Of a stretch of 64,000 bases of DNA, positions 40,819-51,000 are shown piece by piece. How positions within the stretch are numbered: the first letter of the stretch is position 1; each line of letters begins with the position of its first letter. The stretch lies in NCBI RefSeq assembly GCF_004151245.1, contig NZ_JUIW01000005.1:62001-126000 (forward strand), written 5' to 3'. The notes under the pieces were generated by a model that did no database searches, was not told the origin of the DNA, and saw nothing but the letters and a program-made list of their open reading frames with translations. This DNA is from Flavobacterium beibuense (GTDB lineage: Bacteria; Bacteroidota; Bacteroidia; Flavobacteriales; Flavobacteriaceae). The position numbers were made by a program, and so were the translations under genes.

Positions 40819-42045
40819 ATGAGTAATAACAAAATAGCTCTATCATTTTTGCTACAGAAAGCAAAAGTTAATAGAAAAGGTAAATGCCCAATTAAATGTA
40901 GAATTATATATAAGAAAGAGAAAAAAGAATTTGCTATTGGCTATTCAATAGAAGAACCATATTGGGATAGCAAAATGCAGGAAGGTATATCTCCAAGTGA
41001 AGATTTTGAATTTATAAATACTCAACTGAGCCTGATTAAGACAAAAATTAATCAGGCTTTTTTATTTCTACAGGTTAATAATCCTGACTTTGATGTAAAT
41101 GACCTTTATAACCAATACTTAGGTAAATCTCTCAGAAAAGATATGGGGTTAATTGAAGTCTATGATGAGTACTTAAATAGAATTCATAAACTGATTGATA
41201 AGGAGATTAAACTCGTTACCTATAACAAATACAAAGAGTCTAAAGTTCATCTTGTAGATTTTATCTACTGGAACATGAAAACTAAGGATGTCAAATTAAA
41301 TGCTCTTAAATCCAATTTTGTGACTGACTATGAGTATTTCCTTAAGACAGAGAAGAACTTTCAAACAGGGACAATTTATAAGGCTATACAGAGGTTTAGG
41401 AAAGTAGTTAGGTACGCAGTAGGGAATGACTATTTAGCTAAAGACCCTTTCATGCTGTATAAATCCCTTAGACCTAAAAAGGAATTGGTTTATCTGACTA
41501 ATAAGGAACTCAGAGATTTAGAAGATTATGATTTTGCTCAATCAAGATTAGAACAGGTTAGGGATATGTTTGTGTTCTGTTGTTATACTGGACTTGCATT
41601 TAAAGAGATGTCAAACCTCAGACAGCAAAATATCATTTCAGGGTTTGATGGGAATAAATGGATAAGCATGAAAAGGGAAAAAACCAATAAGGAAATATCA
41701 ATACCTCTTTTACCTAATGCCCTCAAATTACTTGATAAGTTATCTCAGACAAAAGAAAGTGATATGGATTGGTTGTTACCAAGTATTTCAAATCAGAAGT
41801 TTAATTCTTACCTTAAAGAGATAGCTGCTGTAGTTGGAATTACTAAAAATCTAACTCATCACCTGGCAAGAAAGACCTTTGCTACAACTGTGTTACTCTA
41901 TAATGATGTACCTATGGAGATTGTATCTGAATTATTAGGCCACTCTAAAATGAGTATCACTCAGGAACACTATGGTAAGGTTGTACAAAAGAAAGTAAGT
42001 GAACATATGCAAAACCTTACAAAAAGATTAAGTTCTAAAGAATAA
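40819..42045 (+). CDS. int: Tyrosine-type site-specific integrase
   Basis: This 408-residue recombinase integrates and excises the element. The N-terminal arm-binding domain is about 1-90 (KAKVNRKGKCPIKCRIIYKK), the SAM-like core-binding domain about 105-205, and the catalytic domain about 220-400. Visible catalytic residues are HHLARKTFA (H-x-x-R box), LLGHSKMSITQEHYGK with the nucleophile Tyr385. The first catalytic Arg region reads YTGLAFKEMSNL with Ala where many families have Arg; similar substitution is known in Bacteroides conjugative-transposon integrases. The gene lies next to attL, as expected, and its last 11 bases overlap the convergent HNH gene. Confidence 0.93.
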   Translation: MSNNKIALSFLLQKAKVNRKGKCPIKCRIIYKKEKKEFAIGYSIEEPYWDSKMQEGISPSEDFEFINTQLSLIKTKINQAFLFLQVNNPDFDVNDLYNQYLGKSLRKDMGLIEVYDEYLNRIHKLIDKEIKLVTYNKYKESKVHLVDFIYWNMKTKDVKLNALKSNFVTDYEYFLKTEKNFQTGTIYKAIQRFRKVVRYAVGNDYLAKDPFMLYKSLRPKKELVYLTNKELRDLEDYDFAQSRLEQVRDMFVFCCYTGLAFKEMSNLRQQNIISGFDGNKWISMKREKTNKEISIPLLPNALKLLDKLSQTKESDMDWLLPSISNQKFNSYLKEIAAVVGITKNLTHHLARKTFATTVLLYNDVPMEIVSELLGHSKMSITQEHYGKVVQKKVSEHMQNLTKRLSSKE

Positions 42046-43012
42046 ATATCTTTTGATTGTGCCAAGTTAAAGATTCTATTGATGGATACCATTTAGGTTC
42101 TTTAGGAAGTGAAATTTTAAATCCATCAAATTGTGAAATAGAATAAACAGAGTCAGATTCTTTTACTTCAGGGGAAATACGCACAATATAATCTTTATTG
42201 ATTGTAAGTAAACCTCTGTCAAAAGCTCTATGAAGATTTGGGGATAGAGAAATTCCATTTGGTATAGTATCATCAAGAGATGTCCTGAAAGGTATGATGT
42301 GGCATGCATCAATCATTTGTATGCTTTTAGATGTTTCAATTTTCATACCTGATACACAACAGGTATTATTGTAAATTTTTGGAATCATTCTTTTAAACAA
42401 GCCACCTCTCACAAATATCTCTTCCTCAAATTCTTCTTTATCAAGTTTATCTCTTAATTCCTTTATATGACTTTGATATTGTTCTTTAGGATCATTGAGA
42501 ATCTGAATTTCAATTTGTTGTTCAGTACTGTTATGCTCAGAAAGAAAATAATATTCTTTAGTAGCAGGAAAGTAAGTATCAAGAAGTACTTGAATAAATA
42601 TTGTAGAATTTAAACTATCTGAAATTAGAGTAAATAGTTCTTTGTCAATTTCAGCGAAAGCTATATTGTCTTTAAGAGTTTTAAAACTTTTAATACTCTT
42701 GGAACTTGTCAATAAATTATCCAAGCCATTATATGTAACAAGATTCCAAAAAGGCTCACTTTTCAGGTGAAAGAAGGGGAGAGCAAAGTTTTCAGTATGT
42801 GGTGTATCAACTAATTTTTTCCAAATTTCTTTAAAAGTTAAAACTAATTCAGGAGTAATGAATATTCTATTTGATGTAATTAACCTTTTCTGAATAAGGT
42901 TAATTACAGATAACAAGAGTATTGGTTTATGAGGAGCATATCCTAATCCTTTATTAAATCCTCTATTTAATTTTAAGAAATAATGGATATATTTTTCTAT
43001 TGAGCTATGCAT
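42035..43012 (-). CDS. HNH endonuclease domain protein
   Basis: This 325-residue protein has an N-terminal helical part (about 1-150) with YAPHKPILLLSVINLI, a motif shared with restriction-associated HNH proteins. The C-terminal HNH nuclease domain (about 215-300) shows TCCVSGMKIE, MIDACHIIPF and NGISLSPNLHRAFDRGLL. The His pair and Asn should bind metal and cut DNA. It is divergent from the helicase-like gene across a 71-base region with an inverted repeat. No methyltransferase lies nearby, so it is not a classical restriction-modification pair; a defence or element-maintenance role is possible. Confidence 0.85.
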   Translation of the reverse strand: MHSSIEKYIHYFLKLNRGFNKGLGYAPHKPILLLSVINLIQKRLITSNRIFITPELVLTFKEIWKKLVDTPHTENFALPFFHLKSEPFWNLVTYNGLDNLLTSSKSIKSFKTLKDNIAFAEIDKELFTLISDSLNSTIFIQVLLDTYFPATKEYYFLSEHNSTEQQIEIQILNDPKEQYQSHIKELRDKLDKEEFEEEIFVRGGLFKRMIPKIYNNTCCVSGMKIETSKSIQMIDACHIIPFRTSLDDTIPNGISLSPNLHRAFDRGLLTINKDYIVRISPEVKESDSVYSISQFDGFKISLPKEPKWYPSIESLTWHNQKIFIL

Positions 43013-43044
43013 GTAGCCAAAATAAGCAATTATAGTGTAAGTAC

Positions 43045-43069
43045 AACTATGTATATTTACAACATAGTT
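43045..43069. promoter_or_regulatory. Inverted repeat between the HNH and helicase genes
   Basis: AACTATGT and ACATAGTT are separated by nine bases in the 71-base gap between divergent genes. It is a likely binding site for a regulator of one or both. Confidence 0.45.
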
Positions 43070-43083
43070 TTAACCTTACGACA

Positions 43084-45612
43084 ATGAATCTACCAAATAG
43101 TCTTTTTGAAGACTTTCCTATCGAATTTAAAGAAATCAATCCTGAAGATTTTCCATTATTTGAAGTTGAAAACAACAGAGAAAAAATTATAATAGAACCT
43201 GATAATAGAGGTTATATTAATGATACATTTCAGGAAAAAATAGACCTCAGGCATAAGAATACTGTAGTAGTAAATGCAGCAGTAGGACAAGGGAAGAGTA
43301 CAGCAATAATAAATACAATTGGTAAATATTATCGTAATCATCCTAATACAATTATAATAGTAGCCTCACCTTTTGTAAGTTTAGTTGAGCAGTACTGTAA
43401 TGATATACATGTAAAGGCAGAAATACCTGAAGAGCAAATCTATAATTATGGGTTAATTGGGAGGAATTCTACAATTGATTATAAGCAAAGGAGGATTCAT
43501 GTTATTACCGCAAATACTTTATTAGGTAATCCTGGAGAAGATGCTTTTAGAAACTCAGATAAAAAGAGACAGTATCTCAATGGATTAATAAGTCATTGTG
43601 AAGAGAATCATTTAGAAGTTGTATTTGTTTATGATGAGATTCATGATGCTATCCAGAACTTTAAAGAAGAATATATCTTTAGTCTTTGGAAGTGGAAGAA
43701 TGTAATCCTAAAGAATTATATACTAAGTGCTACGTATAACGAGGCTTCAAAGGTGGTTATAGAATATCTCGCAGAACTTACTGATAAGAAGATACAGATT
43801 ATAGAGTCTAAAAGAGTAGTGTTTCCAGAGAAACAGAGTAAACTATATCTTCATTATAGTCCAGCTTTTAGTTTTCAAAGTTCAAATCCTGAATTAGAAA
43901 GATTAGTTAAAGACCTAATTGATAAAGATAAGCAGATAGATATATTGTCATTTTCCAAAAAATTAGCAAAGGAGATTATAAATGATGAGGAAGGAATAGG
44001 TAAACTTTTAAAAGATAAGTTTGGGGAGCTTAATGACTGCACTTCAGAACTAAATTATAATCAAAGGTTGGAAAATGCAGCACCTACTAATAGGTTTGAT
44101 AACACAATGTGTAATGTGGGAACAAATTTTAAAACAGGAGTTAGTATTGAAAAAGATAATCATGCATTTATTATCATATTGCCAAGCAGAAGTACAAGAA
44201 TGGAGTTTGCTAACCAAAATGGTATATTTTCAGGAGGAATAAACTCCATTATTCAAGCTTTAGCAAGACAAAGGACTCCTGGAGAAATCCATATACTGTT
44301 GCCTAACCCTGATAAGTTTGTTTATGATTCATTACTTAGGGCAGGAATGTCTGAAACACAGATAGGAGCTTTTAAACAACAATATGATGTAATTATGCAT
44401 CATGATGCAAGAAGTAAAAATAAAGTAGAATATTTCAAGCTTGATTCTCAGGACGAATTAATATCTACATTTTATCAAACTGAATTATATGGGAATGTAG
44501 TTGATGAGGTTACATATATGGAAAATAAAGATAGGGACTCTTTGGCTCCTTTACGTTACCCTCCTTATAAGTTGTTTAAATTGAGTATAGGAGAAGATTA
44601 CTTAGCAAGTTATTATGGCTTCTTTGGTAAAGATGTCTCAGCTTATCTTACTTACTGTGCAATCACAAATCAATTTGTGAACTGTAAACTTGCTGAAGTA
44701 TCTTATAAACCTACATTATACTTCAAGGAGGGAAAAATTCAAAAAAGGTTATGGTTCTATTTTAAAACTTATTTTGAAGATTATAGGCAAATTAAACGAT
44801 TTACTACTTTTAACCATTTTTATAATGAAGTGAGGGCGAGGTTTTTTAGCACCTTCAAGTTAATTTTAAAATCTGAAAATAGTAGTGATGTAATTAAGCC
44901 TTATCATAAGCTTTTTGAAAGCCAGTTGCTTTTGTTCTGTGCTAAGGAATATTTTGGAAGAGGTTATCATTACTGGAATAGAAATTTTGATATAACATCT
45001 GATATTGAATTCAGCAGAAGTACTTATTTTTTAAGTTGTATTGCTATTGCTGAAACCCTAAAAGATGAAGAACCAGATTATTCTGAAGAACTAAATAATA
45101 AAATTCAGGCTTATAAAAATTTAGGGAAGCTCAGAGATAAGTTAATTGATAAGGTAGCAACCCAATCTCGTGGTAATACGCAATATAATTATCTACCTGT
45201 AAAGCCTATTGAGGGACTATTAACTCAAGAAGAAAAAGATTTACTTATTGATACGGCATCTATATTAATAGAATTTGATGATTTGATTAAAAATGATGTG
45301 TTTAACTTTAGGAGAAATCTACTTGAAGCAGATGAAAGTGCTAAACCAATAGATAAACAAATTGAATCAATATATAGGAGACTTGTTGAAGATTTCTTTG
45401 AATTAACTCCATTAGAGAATTATCCTATAGTTACAATTAATGGTGAAAGAGTAAAAGTTAAGCCAATTGCTCAAAATAAAGAATTGCCTAATCCTGAGAA
45501 AGTAGTTGATACTTTACGTATTGACCCATTAATAGTATTTGCAAATGAATATTATGGTAGTTTTGAAACTTATCAGAGTATGATAAATTCTGCTCTTGCT
45601 GAATCCAATTAA
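43084..45612 (+). CDS. Large helicase-like ATPase (superfamily 2 type)
   Basis: This 842-residue protein has an N-terminal P-loop NTPase with Walker A AAVGQGKST (65-73), Walker B FVYDEIHDAI with DEIH (184-187) and ILSATYNEA as a motif III-like element. An SF2-type motif VI lies in SIIQALARQRTPGEI. The overall layout resembles origin-binding or DEAH-like helicases rather than Snf2. The C-terminal 400 residues are alpha-rich and not recognised. It probably drives replication or recombination of the element, although an antiphage helicase paired with the divergent HNH nuclease is also possible. It ends with a 15-bp-stem terminator. Confidence 0.72.
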   Translation: MNLPNSLFEDFPIEFKEINPEDFPLFEVENNREKIIIEPDNRGYINDTFQEKIDLRHKNTVVVNAAVGQGKSTAIINTIGKYYRNHPNTIIIVASPFVSLVEQYCNDIHVKAEIPEEQIYNYGLIGRNSTIDYKQRRIHVITANTLLGNPGEDAFRNSDKKRQYLNGLISHCEENHLEVVFVYDEIHDAIQNFKEEYIFSLWKWKNVILKNYILSATYNEASKVVIEYLAELTDKKIQIIESKRVVFPEKQSKLYLHYSPAFSFQSSNPELERLVKDLIDKDKQIDILSFSKKLAKEIINDEEGIGKLLKDKFGELNDCTSELNYNQRLENAAPTNRFDNTMCNVGTNFKTGVSIEKDNHAFIIILPSRSTRMEFANQNGIFSGGINSIIQALARQRTPGEIHILLPNPDKFVYDSLLRAGMSETQIGAFKQQYDVIMHHDARSKNKVEYFKLDSQDELISTFYQTELYGNVVDEVTYMENKDRDSLAPLRYPPYKLFKLSIGEDYLASYYGFFGKDVSAYLTYCAITNQFVNCKLAEVSYKPTLYFKEGKIQKRLWFYFKTYFEDYRQIKRFTTFNHFYNEVRARFFSTFKLILKSENSSDVIKPYHKLFESQLLLFCAKEYFGRGYHYWNRNFDITSDIEFSRSTYFLSCIAIAETLKDEEPDYSEELNNKIQAYKNLGKLRDKLIDKVATQSRGNTQYNYLPVKPIEGLLTQEEKDLLIDTASILIEFDDLIKNDVFNFRRNLLEADESAKPIDKQIESIYRRLVEDFFELTPLENYPIVTINGERVKVKPIAQNKELPNPEKVVDTLRIDPLIVFANEYYGSFETYQSMINSALAESN

Positions 45613-45615
45613 ACT

Positions 45616-45675
45616 AAAAGTGCCACTTTTTGGGGGAGCTAATATAGTGCATACGAAAAGTGGTACTTTTTTATA
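45616..45675 (+). terminator. Long-loop terminator after the helicase-like gene
   Basis: Arms AAAAGTGCCACTTTT (45616-45630) and AAAAGTGGTACTTTT (45656-45670) pair over 15 bp with one G-T pair; a T run follows. It starts three bases after the stop codon. Confidence 0.75.
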
Positions 45676-45677
45676 AC

Positions 45678-45835
45678 TTTCTCAGAGTATAAAAGATTAT
45701 ATATAGCATTTTATCATCTCTGAGAAAATACCTTTCTGTATAAACTACAAATACATTTATACTTCTCTGAGAATAAATAGTTTTTCGGAAGACTCATAGG
45801 GGGTTCTTAATAATCTCCCCCATCCTAAAAATCTT
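45678..45835. repeat. Intergenic region with repeated TCTGAGAA motifs
   Basis: The rest of the 443-base gap between the helicase-like and ATPase genes has no gene. It holds TTTCTCAGAG at 45678-45687, TCTCTGAGAA at 45717-45726 and TTCTCTGAGAA at 45773-45783, then a GGGGG/CCCCC inverted repeat (45799-45803 and 45817-45821). Similar TTCTCAGAAA / CTGAGAAA words recur at about 51973 and 53332 in other gaps of the element. These may be replication iterons or regulator sites. Confidence 0.5.
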
Positions 45836-46055
45836 TGGATTTAACAACGCAGGAACTTCAGGACGAGGACAACTCAGTTGTAGATTTGGTATGCACAAAG
45901 CTACAAAATTTTCATGACTTTTTCCACTGTTTTAGAGGGTTAAGCCTCATTTTAAAGCTAATAGCCAAAAGTTGATTTTGGCTTATTTTATTTTCATTCA
46001 TTTCAATATGAATGATTCTTCATTTCAATATTAACCATTTTAAATACTAAACTTT

Positions 46056-46934
46056 ATGCAATTAAGACCATCAGAAAGAAGGCAGGTAAAGTTACGCTTA
46101 GGAATAAGTGGAGCAAGTGGGTTTGGTAAAACCAAATCAGCCTTATTATTAGCCTATGGCATGACAAATGACTGGAATAAAATTGCAGTCATTGACACAG
46201 AAAATTCCTCTGCCTCACTCTATTCAGATTTAGGCAGTTTTAATGTGCTTGATTTATCTCCACCTTATACTCCTGAGAGATATATAGAGGCTATTTCAGT
46301 ATGTGAGAAAGCTAAAATATCAGTAGTTATCATAGACAGTATAACCCATGAGTGGAATGGTTCAGGAGGTTGTCTTGAAATACATGAGAAGTTAGGAGGA
46401 AGGTTTCAAGACTGGTCTCAGGTAAGTCCAAGACATCAGGCATTCATAGATAAGATACTTCAGTCTGAGTGTCATATAATAACTACAGCACGTAGAAAGA
46501 TTGAATATGATATAGACAGAGATTCCTCAGGTAAGCTTAAGGTACAGAAGTTAGGTACTAAGGAAATCACTAAAGAGGGTTTTGAGTATGAGCTTACTAT
46601 AAACTTTGAACTTATAAATGAAAACCATTTGGTAAGGGCAAGTAAGGACAGGACTGGCTTATTTATGAATAAACCTGAATTTATTATCAATTCTGCTACA
46701 GGTAGGAAGATACTGGATTGGTGTAATTCAGGTACTAATCTTCAGGATGCCAGGAATAAGATTAAAGGGTGTGAGAACCTTAATGATTTAAAAGTACTCT
46801 ATAACCACTATGCACAATGGAGGGAACTATTAGAGTATGATTTTAAACAGCAGAAAGATACTATTACAACTAATGAACATTTATTAACTACACAAAATTT
46901 CAGCAACAATGGAAGTATACACTATCAATCCTAA
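46056..46934 (+). CDS. Sak4/RecA-like AAA ATPase
   Basis: This 292-residue ATPase has Walker A GASGFGKTK (19-27) and a Walker B at VVIIDSITHEW (about 90-100). The core resembles the phage Sak4-type single-strand annealing and RecA-like proteins that promote homologous recombination of mobile DNA. RRKIEYDIDRDSSGKLKVQK and the later NENHLVRASKDRTGLF fit that family. It overlaps the DUF3871 gene by 26 bases, so the two are co-expressed and probably work together. Confidence 0.75.
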   Translation: MQLRPSERRQVKLRLGISGASGFGKTKSALLLAYGMTNDWNKIAVIDTENSSASLYSDLGSFNVLDLSPPYTPERYIEAISVCEKAKISVVIIDSITHEWNGSGGCLEIHEKLGGRFQDWSQVSPRHQAFIDKILQSECHIITTARRKIEYDIDRDSSGKLKVQKLGTKEITKEGFEYELTINFELINENHLVRASKDRTGLFMNKPEFIINSATGRKILDWCNSGTNLQDARNKIKGCENLNDLKVLYNHYAQWRELLEYDFKQQKDTITTNEHLLTTQNFSNNGSIHYQS

Positions 46935-47994
46935 TACAAACACTAATGGGATGCAATTAAAACCTGTTATAAGGCATTCTAATAACAATACCTTTATGAA
47001 GCCTCTGAGAAATAACGAAGCTTCAATACAGCCCGTCATAGCAAGTCCAGTTTCTCAGAAAGCTATAGATATTCCTAAAAGACCATTTATAGAATCTAAT
47101 ACTACAGAAGTAGAATTGGAACACCTGAGTAATGACTGTATTATTCCTGTGTTTTCAAGGGATAATGAAAAGACTATAGCACATCAGGAATTTATAGAGG
47201 CAGTACAGGAAGCAGCCTATAAGGCATTTCCTAATGCTAAGTTTCAGTCTCCTGAGATTAGGGTAAGCCATCAGATTAAAGGTAGAACCCCTGAGGCTAT
47301 ACATAAGCCTGTAAAGGAGTTGTTAGATAACGAAAAGACTATCTATTATGAGAGGATGGCTTTTATAATGAAATCTACTACCATAATAGAGAAGATAGGA
47401 GGGAATGAGTTACAGCTTACTATAGGGGGTGTGAGAGCATACAATCAGGAGAATTTATATAGTAGGAAATCAGCAGAGAAATTTAAGTTCTTTATTGGTT
47501 TCCAAAATCAGGTTTGTTTAAATCTGTGTGTTTCTACAGATGGATTTCAGGAGAGTCTGAAGGTTATGCATGTGAGGGATTTAGAAAGTAAGGCACTTGA
47601 AATAATGCAGAATTATCATGCTGAATCACATCTAAGGGCTATGCAGGAATTTACCAATTATTCACTTTCTGAGCATCAATTTGCTCAATTGATAGGTAAA
47701 GCAAGATTATACCAACACCTTCCTAAGAAGTTTAAATCTGAAATTCCACAATTAGACTTTAATGATGGACAATTTAGTACTATAGCTAAAGAGTACTATC
47801 AGGATGAGAGTTTCTGTAGGGATGATGTAGGTAATATAGATTTATGGAAAGTATATAACCTATTTACACAGGCTAATAAATCCAGTTATATAGATACTTT
47901 TCTGGAAAGGAATGTAAATGCCTTTGATTTTAATCACGGTATTGTAAAAGCACTAAGTGGTAGTAATTCTGACTATACTTGGTTTTTGAGTTGA
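46909..47994 (+). CDS. DUF3871 family protein
   Basis: This 361-residue protein belongs to the DUF3871 family found on Bacteroidota mobile elements. The N-terminal 75 residues are low-complexity. The core has NAKFQSPEIRVSHQIKGRTP, IGGVRAYNQENLYSRKS and EKFKFFIGFQNQVCLNLCVS, followed by a helical C-terminal domain. Homologues lie beside recombination ATPases, as here, where the start overlaps the Sak4-like gene by 26 bases. The biochemical role is unknown; a DNA-binding partner of the ATPase is a reasonable guess. Confidence 0.78.
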   Translation: MEVYTINPNTNTNGMQLKPVIRHSNNNTFMKPLRNNEASIQPVIASPVSQKAIDIPKRPFIESNTTEVELEHLSNDCIIPVFSRDNEKTIAHQEFIEAVQEAAYKAFPNAKFQSPEIRVSHQIKGRTPEAIHKPVKELLDNEKTIYYERMAFIMKSTTIIEKIGGNELQLTIGGVRAYNQENLYSRKSAEKFKFFIGFQNQVCLNLCVSTDGFQESLKVMHVRDLESKALEIMQNYHAESHLRAMQEFTNYSLSEHQFAQLIGKARLYQHLPKKFKSEIPQLDFNDGQFSTIAKEYYQDESFCRDDVGNIDLWKVYNLFTQANKSSYIDTFLERNVNAFDFNHGIVKALSGSNSDYTWFLS

Positions 47995-47995
47995 G

Positions 47996-48020
47996 AAGTG
48001 CGGTAAAAACCGCACTTTTA
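47996..48020. terminator. Bidirectional terminator between the DUF3871 and NACHT genes
   Basis: Arms AAGTGCGG and CCGCACTT with a TAAAAA loop lie directly between the two convergent stop codons and overlap the NACHT gene's last bases. Confidence 0.85.
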
Positions 48021-51000
48021 TTCTACAAACCATTTATTGCTTTTTGCAACTTTTCCTACGTGCTTTATGTGTTTATTCGCATTTAGTCTACAAGTTTTTT
48101 CGCATATGATTGAAATAATCCGTGGATATACTTTAGGGTTTTTCATAACTTTTTCAGCAATTTCAAGAGGGATAAGTATTTCTTTAGACTCATAATGGTA
48201 GTGCCTTGAACGTAGATGTCGATTTGAAAATCTATCACTTAATGCGTAAACCTTTTCAATCTCATCTAACAAATCTAAATTAGGTTTTTTTAAGAAAACC
48301 GATATAATATTATCGAGTTTTATTATTTTGTAGTTACTTAATTTAGGAGAGTCTAAGTTTACATATTCACTGATAAATTTTTTACTTCTGTCATCATTGA
48401 ATCTTAAACAAATCATAAATTTAAATTCATTGCTTAAACTGTTGTTTTTTAGTAAACTTAAAAGTATTTGGGAATTTGTTTTTCCACTGTTATTTACTTT
48501 TTGTACCGCGCTTACTAAATCCATATAATCATCATCGGATAAATTTTTAAGTAGATTAGAAGAATCATTTGATAATAAGAAAATTGTTCGATCAGTAGCC
48601 CAACTAAAAAATATTAAGAGAGATAACTTAATGTTTTCATCTTTAAATACTTCTTGCCAAAATTTGATATTTCCTGATTTCAATCGAGCATACCTTATTC
48701 TCTTAACCAATGATTTAGAATTATCTTGAAGATTTGCAAAATCGCTTAAGGAATCATTCCTTGATTTTATACCTGCGGAGATTACTGCTAAAACATTAAA
48801 GTTCCATCTTTCTCCAAAACTATCTCTTAAACTTTCAATGATTAGATCCCAAGGCTCAGTGGAACTACAGAACTCTTTTGTACTACTATTTAAAGCGGAG
48901 TCAATTTGCTTAATAAAGTTATTTACTTTTCTGTCAAGGCTATCTACGATATTAGTTTCAGGTGGATCAACTTTATGGTGAAGATATAAAATAACATACT
49001 CTTTAAATGATCCATTAAAATCGGAATTAAATAAATTTCCTAAAAGATAAGGATTTAAAATTTCCCCAAGTTGAGACAAAACTGTGTAACCTGATTTTCT
49101 ATTTGTTACAAATATTTTACCATCTAAAATTCCCTCTAAAACTTGCTCCTTTAAATTAAAGTCATTTAAAACATTTTCAAGCCCATTACCATTGATAAGA
49201 GTTTGTAATCTCTTATACTTTGTGTTAATATCTTTACTTTCTTCTAATATGTTTATAACGTGTTCCTTATCGATAATATGCGTCAGCTGTAATTGGTAAC
49301 CATATTCAAACCAATTTGTTAAATCATCATTTTTAAAGGATGAAATTTTTTCAGCCCAAAGCCTGTATTTATCTAAAGGATTATTATTAATAATCTCTAT
49401 TAATTCAATAGCGTAATCCTTCTTCGGCATCATGGCTAATTGCTTAAAACATTCCGTAACTAATTCAATTCTTCCACTATTATCAGGTAATATTATTGCA
49501 TCATTTGATGAAGGAGCGTCAATTACTAAGCCTCCCATGCCATTTAAAATTATCTCAACAACCTTTTTTAATAATGATGGATATTGAGTAAATACATGAT
49601 CAAACAAAATTTGACTTGTTAAAACACGCGGGTAATTGGTGTATTGGAGGTATTTATCATCTTGAAGTTCATTTAATTTTTCTATAAGCATTGGCAATTC
49701 GCCTTTGTCAAAACATCCTGCAAAAAATCTTACAACATTTTGCCAATAAAAACTTCTGGCAATTGCGTCAAATCTTTCAGGTTTGGTTCCTGGTTTTTCT
49801 CTTCCCGGGGGAGAGTAGGGAGATGTTTCGTAAAGATATTTCGCACAAAAATATTCTCTCAATGGTTGAATTTCAAATTCAAAAGTGCCTTGTACTCTTG
49901 ATATTAGTGCACAAACTCGCTCTTTTACAACATTAAATAATTTATCAGCAATATCAGTTTTATGACCTTCTTCTTCTAAATATAGTTTTAGCCTTTTTAT
50001 TAAATTGTCAAAACTTATACTACCACTATTTTTCAGATATTCTGCTTCGGAATGTAATATCCAAGCTAAATACTGATGAATATCGATAATTAAGTCTCTA
50101 TAATCTCTGATAATAGTATTTTTTTCTGACTCTCTATTAAAAAATAACTCGATATAGCTGTCATATAAAGCTGTTCTTTTATTAGGTAAAGATTCTCCTC
50201 TTGTTCTGAGTAGGCTTATAAAAATAGCCAATTGCATTGGACTTTTCGTTAACTCCTTCAGGTGCGGTAATTCTAATTTATCTTTAAGTAATTTTTTTAT
50301 ATCCTTAGCTTCTCTGGGGGTCAAATTACTTGCTTTAATCCATTTTTCTAAATATTCTTCAATGATTTGAGTAGTAATATCTGTAAGCTCAAAATGTGGA
50401 TAAAGATCAACCTCAAAGCCAATTGTATCACTAAATGCTGCTGGTCTGCTCGTTATTAATACTTGAATAGATTTGGCATTTTCTGAAATTCTATTTATAC
50501 CTTTATTGATAAATTCAACTACATCTTTTCTTACACTTAAGTTAGCAATTTCATCAAAACCATCAAAAACTAATAAGATCGAGCTTTGTTTGATTATTGC
50601 ACTTAGATCAGATGTGTTAAATTCTGTAATTTTGCTATGATAGATTATATGTGAAACCAAAAATGATTCTAAGGAATTTTTCCAATTAGATTCAAAAAAT
50701 GAATTGTTTAGATCTGCTTCATACGGGTTTTTTCTCTCTATCCATGAAGCTATGTCTCTTAAATCTATTTTAAAAGGTAACCTAATTGATGATTGGAGGA
50801 TGTCCTCAGGAATAAATTTTAGATCTTCAGATTTATTTAAAAGTCTGGCACGATGTACTTGACTTATATATTGCGATATTGTTGATTTTCCTTGCCCAGG
50901 CCCACCTTCTAAAAGTATTCTCTCAATTTCATTTTGAATTCTTGAATGTAGTAAAAATTTAGCTGCTCCAATAGTTTCGGGATTATCATAATAAAGATAT

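Noticed and set aside
42035-43012. HNH protein considered as part of a restriction-modification system
   Set aside because: No DNA methyltransferase gene is present in the element.
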